From positions 325,584,581 to 325,648,580 of the forward strand of contig NC_058518.1 in the NCBI RefSeq assembly GCF_904849725.1: a DNA stretch of 64,000 bases, written 5' to 3'. Under the pieces are notes generated by a model, which was not told the DNA's origin, ran no database searches, and saw only the letters and a program-made list of their open reading frames with translations. Source of the DNA: Hordeum vulgare subsp. vulgare. Taxonomy: Eukaryota; Streptophyta; Magnoliopsida; Poales; Poaceae. A program made the position numbers and the translations under genes. This document shows positions 22,070 through 32,798 of the stretch, one piece after another (position 1 is the first letter of the stretch; each line of letters starts with the position of its first letter).

Positions 22070-23932
22070 TATTGTTCAACCACCTGATTGGAACTTGCCT
22101 TTTGAAATCATGTGTGACGCTAGTGATTATGCTATTGGTGCTATTCTAGGGCAAAGAGTTGACAAGAAGTTGAATGTTATTCACTACGCTAGTAAAACTC
22201 TAGACAGTGCCCAGAGAAACTATGCTACTACGGAGAAGGAATTTTTAGCAGTCGTGTTCGCATGTGAAAAGTTTAGGTCTTACGTAGTTGTTTCCAAAGT
22301 CACTATTCACACTGATCACGCTACTATTAAGTACCTCATGGAGAAGAAGGACGCTAAACCTAGACTTATCAGATGGGTTCCCTTGCTACAAGAATTTGAT
22401 TTGCACGTTGTTGACAGAAAGGGTGTTGATAACCCCGTAACAGATAACTTGTCTAGGTTGGAGAACGTCCTTGATGACCCACAACCTATTGATGATAGCT
22501 TTCCCGATGAGCAATTGAATGTCATCAACGCTTCACGTAGTGCACCGTGGTATGCTGATTATGCCAACTATATCGTTGCCAAATATATACCACCTAGTTT
22601 CACGTACTAGCAAAAGAAAAAAAATTCTTCTTTGACTTGAGACACTACTTTTGGGATGATCCTCACCTTTATAAGGAAGGAGTAGATGGTGTTATTAGAC
22701 GTTGTGTACCTGAACATGAACAGGGACAGATCCTACAGAAGTGTCACTCCGAGGCCTACGGAGGACACCATGCGGGAGATAGAACTGCACACAAGGTATT
22801 GCAATCAGGTTTCTATTGGCCCACTCTCTTCAAGGATGCCCATAAGTTTGTCTTGTCTTGTGACGAATGTCAAAGAATAGGTAATATTAGCAAACGTCAG
22901 GAAATGCCTATGAACTATTCACTTGTCATTGAACCATTTGATGTCTGGGGCTTTAATTATATGGGACCTTTTCCAACATCCAACGGGTATACGCATAACT
23001 TAGTTGCTATTGATTACGTCACTAAGTGGGTAGAAGCTATCCCCACTAGTAGTGCTGATCACAACACCTCTATCAAGATGCTGAAAGAAGTTATTTTCCC
23101 TAGATTTGGAGTCCCTAGATATCTAATGACCGACGGTGGTTCAAACTTCATTCATGGTGCTTTCCGTAAAACGCTTGCTAAGTACAATGTCAACCATAGA
23201 ATTGCATCTCCCTATCACCCTCAGTCCAGTGGTCAAGTAGAGCTAAGTAATAGAGAGATTAAACTGATTCTGCAAAAGACTGTCAATAGGTCTAGAAATA
23301 ATTGGTCTAAGAAGCTCGATGATGCACTGTGGGCTTATAGAACTGCCTATAAGAATCCCATGGGCATGTCTCCGTACAAAATGGTGTACAGTAAAGCATG
23401 TCATTTACCTCTTGAGCTAGAGCATAAAGCTTATTGGGCAATCAAAGAGCTCAACTTTGCCTTCAAACTTGCCGGTGAGAAGAGGTTATTTGACATTAGC
23501 TCGCTTGATGAGTGGAGAACTCAAGCATATGAGAATGCCAAGCTTTTCAAAGGGAAGGTTAAGAGGTGGCATGATAAGAGGATACTAAACCGTGAGTTCA
23601 ATGTAGGTGATTATGTCTTGCTATATAATTCTCGTTTAAGATTCTTTGCAGCCAAGCTTCTCTCTAAATGGGAAGGTCCCTATGTTGTTGAGGAAGTATA
23701 TCGTTCCGGTGCTATCAAGATCAACAACACGGAAGGTAATTGCCCGAGAGTTGTAAATGGGCAGAGAATCAAGCATTATATCTCAGGTACTCCCATAAAT
23801 GTTGAAAGCAATATCATCAATACCATAACTCCGGAAGAATACCTAAGGGATGTTTATCAGCCTATTTCACACTCCGAAAACAAAGAGGTATGTGATTCGG
23901 TAAGAAAACAGAGTCCAAAACTTTTCCAGTAG
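22070..23932 (+). pseudogene. Gypsy pol fragment: RNase H, zinc finger and integrase
   Basis: RNase H is recognisable at about 22090-22470 with its acidic residues in place (MCDASD, TTEKEF, HTDH). A stop at 22608-22610 precedes an H2C2 zinc-binding region (HSEAYGGHH ... CDEC, about 22745-22870) and the integrase core. The core reads [10 protein letters not shown] where the family has a DF or DY at the first catalytic aspartate, so D is replaced by N; the second aspartate (LMTDGGSNF) and the glutamate ([11 protein letters not shown]) are present. A GPY-type C-terminal module ([10 protein letters not shown]) and a tail to 23932 follow. It lacks the reverse transcriptase and is unlikely to be active. 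Confidence 0.85.
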
Positions 23933-23934
23933 GA

Positions 23935-24160
23935 AATTTTCTCCGTTGTGGAATATTTCAAAAATACAAAAAATGGAAGTAGTCCGGAAAGTGCGCGAGG
24001 AGGCGACAAGCCTGCACGGCGCGGGCCCACCCCCTGGCCGCGCCGTGAGGGATTGTGGCCACCTCGTGCGCCTCCGGGACTCCGTTTTCGTGCACGGGAC
24101 TCCTTCTGGTCTGGAAAAAATCATTATATATACTTCTGTTTGGTCTAACCCCTGCATCAC
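23935..24160 (+). promoter_or_regulatory. Internal LTR-like module of Gypsy A2
   Basis: Just after pol the sequence resembles the LTR upstream of its TATA region: GGAATATTTCAAAAATAC, an inverted repeat with perfect inner arms CACGGCGCGG (24015-24024) and CCGCGCCGTG (24038-24047), then TCTGGTCTGGAAAAAATCA as in the A1 LTR near 1297-1313. TATATATAC at about 24124 could serve as a TATA box. A promoter for the following ORF is inferred. Confidence 0.58.
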
Positions 24161-24216
24161 ACAGATTTCCTCTGTTTTTTGTTTCGAGCCTGTTTCTATT
24201 GCAGATCTAGATCGCC

Positions 24217-24729
24217 ATGACTTCCCCAAAAGCTCCTAAGGACAAGATCTTTGAGAAGATCATCAATCCCTACCTCACGTAAGTGCTGCAACACCCTCAA
24301 TCTATCGAGATGCGTGAGGGGATGTTGCACATCCGTGATATTGAGGGGCCTAAGAAGACCGGAAGCATGGATGGTGAAGCAATGGAGCAACAAGTCTTCA
24401 AGTGCCAAGGGATGGTGGAGCGTGGACTCAACGCCAACCACATGATGATCACGGAGTCCACCAGCAAGCACATGATTGATGCCAATGACATTGGGAAGCA
24501 CCTCTCGAGGCTCTATGACAGGATTGATCGACTCCAGGGCCAGATCTATGACCTGCAGAACCAAAACTGTGAGTGTGAGTATAGATCTAAATCAATACGG
24601 TTGGCTGCAGATTTGAGGATTCTGGAGACTCGCTCATCTTTCCATGATGGAGCACCTATGCCTTGGAAGACGGAGGATCAAACTCATGTTGCAACAACTC
24701 CACCATCACCACCAAAGGAAGACAACTGA
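24217..24729 (+). pseudogene. 3' ORF of Gypsy A2, predicted coiled-coil protein, one internal stop
   Basis: The ATG at 24217 (MTSPKAPKDKIFEKI) follows an acceptor-like TTTCTATTGCAG (24193-24204). The frame meets a TAA at 24280-24282 and then stays open to 24729 (MREGMLHIRDIEGPKKTGSMDG ..., LSRLYDRIDRLQGQIYDLQNQN). The central part looks like a coiled coil. It lies downstream of integrase and of the LTR-like module, the place of an env-like or accessory gene in plant Gypsy elements, but there is no signal peptide or membrane segment. Function unknown. The TAA overlaps a donor-like ACGTAAGT. Confidence 0.6.
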
Positions 24730-24762
24730 GCATTGGTATGGGCAATCCCCTTGGCTTGTGCC

Positions 24763-24776
24763 AAGCTTGGGGGAGT
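24763..24776 (+). other. Internal polypurine-tract copy in Gypsy A2
   Basis: AAGCTTGGGGGAGT, identical to the terminal tract at 26253-26266, lies about 35 bases after the 3' ORF. Confidence 0.7.
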
Positions 24777-26252
24777 TGCGCCGGTATTGTATCACCATCA
24801 CATCTTTTGCCTTTACCTTTTTTTAGTTTTCCTTTTCAGTTTTCTTTTTCTCTAGTAGTTTAAAAGTCTTAGTGTTTTAGTCTTGAGTTTTGCTTTGTGT
24901 CACCCTCGATGTAGTCTTGCTCGTGAGCCATATAATAAAGAGTGTCTTAGTTGAAGGGCTTTGCCTCTTGCCATGATCAAAAGAGTGAGAATAGAACAAA
25001 AGCATGAAAGATCATGTAGTGATCTTATGGGAAGTGATGGCTTCACATATAAAAAGAATGAGGATTGAAACTTGTTGAGGGTAGGCAAACGTAGACCTCG
25101 GTCATTGTTGCAATTAATAGGAAGTGATAAATAAGGAGAGGTTCACATATAAATATATCATCTCTGACATCACCTATGACTGTGAACACTCACTAAATTA
25201 TTGCATGCCTAGAAGTAGATGTTGGACAAGGAAGACAACATAATGAATTGTGTTTGCTTGGCTCTGAACAATGTTATATGATTAGAGATCCCTTAGCATG
25301 TGACGATTGCTTCCACCTCATATTAGCCAATACTCCCGCACCAAGTAGAGATACTACTTTTGCATCCATAAACCTTCAAACCAGTTTTGCCATGAGTGTC
25401 CACCATACCTACCTATGGATTGAATAAGATCCCTCAAGTAAGTTGTCATCGGTGCAAGCAATAAAAATTGCTCTCTAATATGTATGATCTATTAGTGTGT
25501 GGAAAATAAGCTTTATACGAACCTGTGATGAGGAAGACATAAAAGCGACATACTGCATAATAAAGTTCTTTATCACAGGAGGCAATATAAAGTGACGTTC
25601 CTCCGCACTAAGAGGACATGCATCCAAACCTCAAAAGCGCATGACAACCTCTGCTTCCCTCTGCGAAGGGCCTGTCTTGAACCTTTACTTTTGCCCTTGA
25701 AAGACTCATGGTGATCTTCACCAATTCCTTATTTTGCCTTTGTCTTGGCTACCGTCACATGCTTGTGAAAGATCTATATTCGTATGTCAACTTGGAGTTA
25801 GGCATTCATGAATTATTATTGTTGACATTACCCTTGAGGTAAGCAGTTGGGAGGCAAAACTATAAGCCTCTATCTTTCTCTGTGTCCAGCTGAAACTTTG
25901 ATCTCATGAGTACCACGTGAGTTGTAGCAATTGTAGAGAACGAAAGAATGATTGAGTATGTGGATTTGCTTTACAAGATCTTATTTGACTCGTTCTGATG
26001 TTGTGATAAATTGCAATTGTTTCAATGACTAAAGGCTATCGGTTGTTACTTCTCGGTAAGGTTCTTGATCCATGCTTTACTTTGTGAAGGAATTATCACT
26101 TTAGCATGAGAGATTATATGTTGGTGTTGCTGTTCTGATCTTGATCATGATGCATGCATGCATGTTCGTATCTTGTTTTGTCGACACCTCTCTCTCTAAA
26201 CATGTGGACATATTTATTGAGCTTGGCTTTCGCTTGAGGACAAGCGAGGTCT
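24777..26252 (+). other. 3' noncoding region of Gypsy A2
   Basis: No supported ORF. From about 25345 onward it matches 1-905 of A1 closely, and its motifs GCTTCCCTCTGCGAAGGGC (near 25651) and CCACCATACCTACCTAT (near 25400) are shared with B. Confidence 0.75.
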
Positions 26253-26266
26253 AAGCTTGGGGGAGT
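26253..26266 (+). other. Terminal polypurine tract of Gypsy A2
   Basis: AAGCTTGGGGGAGT directly precedes the 3' LTR. Confidence 0.82.
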
Positions 26267-27753
26267 TGATATGTCCATTTTGCATCATGTTTTCAAGTTG
26301 ATATTTATCTCTTCTTTGGCTGTTATTTCACTTCACGGTACTATTCTTATGCCTTTTCTCTCTTATTTTGCAAGGTTTACATGAAGAGGGAGAATACCGG
26401 CAACTGGAATTCTAGCCTGAAAGTGGAGCAAAGTTGACATACCTATTCTGCGCAACTCCAAACGCCGTGAAAATCAACGGAGATTTTTCCCAATTTATAA
26501 AAAATACTGGGCTGAAGAAGTGTCGGAGGGGCACCAAGGGGTGCCCACAAGCCTGCACGGCGCGGCCACCCCCCAGGCCGCGCCATGGGGGCTTGTGGGC
26601 AGCCCACTGGCCCACTGGCCCCCTCTTTTGCTATATGGAGGGTTTCTTCCAGGAAAAAATCACAGAGGAGCTTTTTTGAGGTTTCGCCGTCGCCACGAGG
26701 CAGAACTTGAGCAGAACCAATCTAGAGCTCCGGCAGGACGATCCTGCCGGGGAAACTTCCCTCCCAGAGGGGGAAATCGTCGCCATCGTCATCACCAACA
26801 CTCCTCTCATCGGATGGGACTCGTTACCATAATCATCTTCATCAGCACCATCTCATCTCCAAACCCTAGTTCATCACTTGTAACCAATCTCCGTCTCGCG
26901 ACTTCGATTGGTACTTATAAGGTTGCTAGTAGTGTTGATTACTCTTTGTTGTTGATGCTAGTTGGATTACTTGGTGGAAGAGTTTATGTTCAGATCCTTG
27001 ATGCTACTCATTACCCCACTGATCATGATTATGATTATTCTTTGTGAGTAGTTACTTTTGTTCCCGAGGACATGGGATAAGTCATGCTAATAATAGTCAT
27101 GTGAATTTGGTATTTGTTCGGTATTTTGATATGTTGTATGTTGTTTTTCCTCTAGTGGTGTTATGTGAATGTCGACTACATAACACTTCACCATTATTTG
27201 GCCCTAGAGGAATGCATTGGGAAGTAGTAAGTAGATGATGGTTTGCTAGAGTGACAGAAGCTTAAACCGTAGTTTATGCGTTGCTTCGTAAGGGGCTGAT
27301 TTGGATCCACTAGTTTAATGCTATGGTTAGATTTTGTATTAATTCTTCTTTTGTAGTTGCGGATGCTTGCGAGAGGGGTTAATCATAAGTGGGATGCTTG
27401 TCCAAGTAAGGGCAGTACCCAAGCGTCGGTCCACCCACATATCAAACTATCAAAGTAACAAACGCGGATCATATGAACATGATGAAAACTAGCATGACAA
27501 AAATTCCCGTGTGTCCTCGGGAGCGCTTTTCCTCCTATAAGACTTTGTCCAGGCTTTTCCCTTGCTACAAAAGGGATTGGGCCACTTTGCTGCACCGTTG
27601 CTACTTTTCTTACTTGTTGCTTGCTACGAATCATCTCACCACACAATCACTTGTTACCCACAATTTCAGTGCCTGCAGATTTTACCTTGCTGAAAACCAC
27701 TTGTCAGATCCTTCTGCTCCTCGTTGGGTTCGACACAAAATACTTTGTGGGTG
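26267..27753 (+). repeat. 3' LTR of Gypsy A2
   Basis: It begins TGATATGTCC like A1. The promoter-proximal hairpin is perfect here: outer arms GCCCACAAGC (26543-26552) and GCTTGTGGGC (26591-26600), inner arms 26559-26567 and 26576-26584. About 30 bases present at the end of the A1 LTR (after TTCGACAC) are missing, and the final TCATCA is not recognisable, so the right border is approximate. Confidence 0.85.
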
Positions 27754-28900
27754 TTGATGGTTAGATTTCTTACTTCCTTAGTCTGATTTTGATTCTGCGG
27801 TATTGTGGGATGAAGAAGCTCGGACCAACCTTACTCGTCCACGTACGAGAGACCGGTTCCATCGACTGACATGCAACTTGTTGCATAAAGATGGTTGTCG
27901 GATGTCTGTTTGTCCCATTTTAGTTGAATCAGATTCGACAAAGGCGGCCCTGGTACAAGTTTAAATAGCAACTTTAATATAACTGTTGTGGCTTTGTGTA
28001 GGTAAGAACGGTTCTTGCTAGTCACCCATAGCAGCCACGTAAAACATGCAACAACAGATTAGAGGACGTCTAACTTGTTTTTGCACGGTATGATGTGATA
28101 TGATATGGCCAAGATGTGATGTTACATGTGATGTATGAGATGATCATGTTTTGTATGAATTATCACTACTTGCATGTCGATGCATACAACAACCGGCAGG
28201 AGCCATAGGGTTGTCTTTAATTATTGTATGACATGTGAGTTAATCATTAAGCGCTATGTAATGTTTTACTTTATCGCCAAATGGTAGCAATAGTAATAGA
28301 AGGATGGTTAGCGCGACAACCCTGACGACAACACGACAATGGAGATCATGATGATGGAGATCATGATGATAGAGATCATGGTTTCATGCCAGTGAAAATG
28401 GAGATCATGCCGGTGCTTTGGAGATAGAGATCAAAAGCACAAGTTCATGGACATATAATGTCACTTATGATTTGCATGTGATGTTAATCATTTTATGCAT
28501 CTTATTTTGCTTAGGACGATAGTAGCATTATAAGGTGATCCCTCACTAAAATTTCAAGATAAAATTGTGTTCTCCCCGAGTGTGCACCGTTGGGAAAGTT
28601 CATCATGTTGAAGCACCACGTGATGATCGGGTGTGATAGACTCTATGTTTGCATAGAACAGGTGCAAGCCAGTTCTGCACATGCGGAACACTCAGGTTAA
28701 ATTTGACGAGCCTAGCATGTACACACATGGCATTGGAACAGAGGAGACCCAAAGGATGAACATGATTTGTATAGTAGATATGATCAACATGGAGATGTTC
28801 ACCATTGAAACCACCTCATCTCATGTGATGATCATACTTGGGTTGGTGGATCTGGATCATGTCACACTCGAACAACCTGAGGGATGTTGAGTTGAGTGGG
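27754..28900 (+). other. Leader region of Copia H
   Basis: Noncoding. It includes a short tandem GAGATCATGATGATG repeat (28341-28400) and ends shortly before gag. I recall similar sequence preceding gag in Angela-type elements; assignment by position and memory. Confidence 0.5.
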
Positions 28901-28929
28901 AGTTCTTAAGTAATATGTTTAATTGAACT

Positions 28930-29760
28930 CATTATCATGAACATAGTCTAAGTTGTCTTTACAAAAGTATGTTGTAGACCAATAGCTCGCGTTGTACCTC
29001 CCCTGTATTTTTTATGCGTTCCTAGAGAAAACAAAGTTGAAAGATGATAGTAGCAATTCTGCGGACTGGGTCATAAACCGAGGATTGTCCTCATTTCTGC
29101 ACAGAAAGCTTATGTCCTTAGTGCACCGCTCGGTGTGCTACCCCCAAGCGAACATCTGACATGCATGTTTTGATGACTACGTGATAGTTCAGTGGGCCAT
29201 GCTTTACGACTTAGAATTGCGGCTCCAAAAATGTTTTGAATGTCATGGAACGTATGAGATGTTCGAAGAGTTGAAACTAGGATTTCAGGCTCGTGCCCAT
29301 GTTGAGAGGTAGGAGACCTCCGACAAGATTCTTTGGGTGAAAGATGAAGGAGAATAGCTCAATCGGTGAGCATGTGCTCAAATTTTCTGGGTTCTACAAT
29401 CATTTGAATCAAGTGGGAGTTGGTCTTCCAGATAAGATAATGATTGACATAGTTCATCAAGCCACTGCCACCAAGCTACTGAAGCTTAATGATGAACTAT
29501 AACATAACAGGGATGAAGATGATGATCCGTGATCTATTCGTGATGTTTGACACCGCGAAGATAGAAATCAAGAAGGAACGTCAAGTGTTGATGGTTAGTA
29601 AAACCACTAGTTTCAAGAAGGGTAAGGGAAAGAAGGGAAACTTCAAGGATGACAAGCCAGCTATCGCTCCAGTGAAGAAACACAAGGTTGAACCCAAAGC
29701 CGAGACTGAGTGCTTCTGTTATGAGGGGAGTGGTCACTAAGAGCGGACCTACCTAGATGC
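28930..29760 (+). pseudogene. Copia H gag remnant
   Basis: Scattered frames read Angela/BARE Gag: a fragment with FEELKLGFQARAHVE near 29260, then SSIGEHVLKFSGFYNHLNQVG, and 29489-29740 with MVSKTTSFKKGKGKKGNF and the damaged zinc knuckle region TECFCYEGSGH. The knuckle has lost its normal CCHC spacing (C-F-C-Y instead of C-x2-C). Several frame changes separate the pieces. Confidence 0.65.
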
Positions 29761-30024
29761 TTGGCAGATAAGAAGGCTGGCAATGACAACAAAAGTATAT
29801 TTTATATACATGTTATTGACATGTGCCTTACTAGTGCTCGTTGTATCTCGTGGGTATTGGATACAGTTCAGTTGCTAATATTAGTAACTCGAAACAGGAG
29901 TTGTGGAATAAACAAAGACTAGCTAAGGGAGAGGTGTCGATGTGTGTTGGAAGTGTTTCCAAGATTTATGTGATCACCATCGCACACTCCATCTAACTTC
30001 GGGATTAGTGGTAAACCTAAGTAA

Positions 30025-31472
30025 ATGTTATTTGGTGTCTGCGTTCAGCATGATCATTATATTGATTTTGTTTATTGCGAGATGATTATTCACGTAAGTG
30101 AGAGAATAATGGGTTATTCTGTTTACATCAATAATATCTTTCATGATCATGCACCCAATGTGAATGGTTTATTACATCTCGGTCGTAGTGATACACACGT
30201 TCATAGTATTTATGGCAAAAGATACAAAGTGAGTAATGATAGTACCACTTACTTGTGGCACTGCCGCTTAGGTCATATTGGTATAAAACGCATGAAGGAA
30301 CTCCATGCTGATGGATCTTTGGACTCGCTCGATTTTGAATTGTTTGAGACATGCGAACCATGCCTATTGGTGTAAAATGCATGAAGAAACTCCATGCTGA
30401 TGGATGTTTTGGACTCACTTGATTTTGAGTCGCTTGAGACATGCAAACAACGCCACATGGGCAAGATGACTGAAGGCCTCGTTTTCATGTGAAATGGAAC
30501 GACGAGTGACTTATTGGAAATAATACATTTTGATGTACGAAGTCCAATGAGTGTTGAAGCACGCAGTGGATATCATTATGTTCTTACTTCACACATGATT
30601 TGAGTAGATAAGAGTATAATTACTTGATGAATCACAAGTCTGAATTGTTGAAAAGTTCAAGCATTTTCAGAGTGAAGTTGAAGATCGTCGTTACAAGAGG
30701 ATGAAATGTCTACGATGTGATCGTAGAGCTGAATATCAAAGTTATGAGTTTGGTATACTTTTAAGGCAATGTGGAAATTGTTTCACAACTCATGCCACCT
30801 GGAACACCATAATGCGATGGTGTGTCCGAACGTCGTGGCCATGCCCTATTCGATATGGTATGTACTATGATGTCTCTTACGATTTTCTACTATCATTTTG
30901 GGGTTACACATTAGAGACAACCACATTCACTTTAAATAGGGCACCATATAATTTCGTTGAGATGACACCGTATGAACTATGGTTTGGAGAAACCTAAGTT
31001 TTCGTTTCTTAAAGTGTGGGGTTGCGATGCTTATGTCAAAAGGCTTCAGGCTGATAAGCTCGAACCCAAAGCGGATAAATGCATCTTCATAGGATACCAA
31101 AAGGAAATAGTTGGGTATATATCCTATCTCAGATCCGAAGGCAAAGTGTTCGTTGCTAAGAACGGGTCATTTCTCGAGAAATAGTTTCTCTCGAAATAAT
31201 TGAGTGGGAGGGTGGTGGAACTTGATGAGGTTATTGAACCTTCACTTCAACCGGAGAGTAGCATGGCACATGAAAGTGTTCGTGTGGCGCCTACACCAGT
31301 TAAAGAGGAAGCTAATGATGGTGATCATAAAGCTTCAGATCAACTTACTACCAACCTCGTAGGTCGACAAGGACACGTACTGCTCCAGAGTTGTACGGTA
31401 ATCCTATCTTGGAGGTCATGTTGTTCGACAACAATGAACCTACAAGATATGGAGAAGCGATGGTGGGCCTAG
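30025..31472 (+). pseudogene. Copia H protease-integrase remnant
   Basis: At 30025-30375 the frame shows the pre-integrase segment (YLWHCRLGHIGIKRMKELHADGSLDSLDFE), partly repeated by an 89-base tandem duplication. At 30701-31184 integrase and downstream blocks are seen (FWGYTLETTTFTLNRAP, MTPYELWFGE, then FLKVWGCDAYVKRLQ and GKVFVAKNGSFLEK). The 31200-31330 part corresponds to the linker between integrase and reverse transcriptase. Frames change repeatedly; no active protein can be made. Confidence 0.7.
30277..30454 (+). repeat. 89-bp tandem duplication in Copia H
   Basis: The segment with GGTATAAAACGCATGAAGGA at 30280 recurs as GGTGTAAAATGCATGAAGAA at 30369, duplicating part of the pre-integrase coding region. 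The copies differ at several positions. Confidence 0.8.
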
Positions 31473-32798
31473 ACTCTGGCTGGAGGCCATGAAATTCGAG
31501 AAAGGATCCATGTATGAAAACAAAGTGTGGACTTTGGAAGAACTACTTGATGTTCGTAAGTCTATTCTGTACTAATGGATCTTTAGAAGGAAGACATACG
31601 ACGATGGTAAATGTCACCATTTAGAAAGCTCGACTTGTCGCAAACAGGTTGCCGACAAGTTCAAGGAGTTGACTATAATGAAACTTTCTAACCAGTAGCG
31701 ATGTTAAAGTCTGTTGGAACTATGTTAGCTGTTGCTACATTTTTTAATTATGAAATCTGGCGGGTGCATGTCAAAACATCGATTCCTAAACGATTTCCTT
31801 GAGGAAAGGTTGTATTAGATACAACCAGAAGGTTTTGTCGATCCTAAGGATGATAAAAGGCATGCGAGCTCGAGCAATCTATTTATGGACTCGTGCAAGC
31901 ATCTCAGAGTTAGAATAAGTTCTTTGATGAGTGATCAAAGTTCTTGGTTTATACATAGTTTATGAAGAAATTTGTATTTACAAGAAAGTGAGTGGGAGCA
32001 CTATAGAATTTTTGATAAGTATATGTGGTTGACATATTCTTGATCAGAAATGATGTAGAATTTATGGAAAGCATATAGGGTTATTGGAAAGGAGTTTTTT
32101 TCAAAGGAAAACCTGGATTAAGTTACTTGAACATTGGGCATCAAGATCTATAGAGATAGATCAAGACACTTGATAAAACTTTCAATGAATACATACCTTG
32201 ATAAGATTTCAAGGAGTTCAAAATGGATCAGTCAAAGAAGGAGTTCTTGCCTGTATTGTAAGGTGTGAGTTTGAGTGAGACTCAAAGCCCGACCACGGCA
32301 GAAGAAAGAGAAAGGTCATCCCCTATGCCTTAGCCGTAGGCTCTATAGTATGCCATGATGTGTATCGCACCTCGTATGTGCCTTGCCATGATTCTGTCAA
32401 GGGGTACAGTAGTGATCTAGGAGTGGATCACTGGACATCGGTTAAAGTTATCCTTTGTAACTAGAGGACTTCGGAAATGTTTCTCGGTTATGGAGGTGGC
32501 AAAAGAGTTTGTCATAAAGGGTTACGTCGATCCAAGCCGTGACACCAATCCGGATGACTCCGAATAGGAAACCGGATTCGTATAGTGGAGCAGGCATTTG
32601 GAATAGTTTTAAGTGGAGCGTGGTAGCAGCATCTATAGTAGGACATAGAGATTTTTAAAGTACACAAGGATATGAATTTTGCTGACCCGTGGACTAAAAC
32701 CTCTCTCACAAGCAAAACATGATCAAACCCCATAACTTATTGGTGTTAATCACATGGTGATGTCAAGTAGATTATTGACTCTAGTGCAAGTTGGAAAC
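31473..32798 (+). pseudogene. Copia H reverse transcriptase and RNase H remnant
   Basis: Heavily mutated. Pieces of the Copia RT start (WLEAMKSEI-like near 31485, YENKVW near 31515) and a late RNase H piece (near 32450-32560) can be recognised by position and motif shreds only. It ends just before the 3' LTR with the GACTCTAGTGCAAGTTGG tract typical of this group. Confidence 0.5.

Larger units (their letters stand above)
21772..27753 (+). mobile_element. Gypsy element A2, internally deleted
   Basis: Same family as A1. It consists of a piece of 5' LTR (21772-22067), then directly the RNase H and integrase region (22070-23932), an LTR-like module (23935-24160), a 3' ORF (24217-24729), a 3' noncoding region, a polypurine tract (26253-26266) and the 3' LTR (26267-27753). 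Gag, protease and most of the reverse transcriptase are gone. The left end is fused to Copia G and the right end lies against Copia H. Confidence 0.85.

Noticed and set aside
24196..24564. Minus-strand ORF opposite the A2 3' ORF
   Set aside because: Shadow of the plus-strand coiled-coil frame, which lies in the right orientation for the element.
28341..28400. GAGATCATGATGATG repeats as a regulatory array
   Set aside because: Short imperfect repeat in the Copia leader, probably simple slippage; nothing ties it to function.
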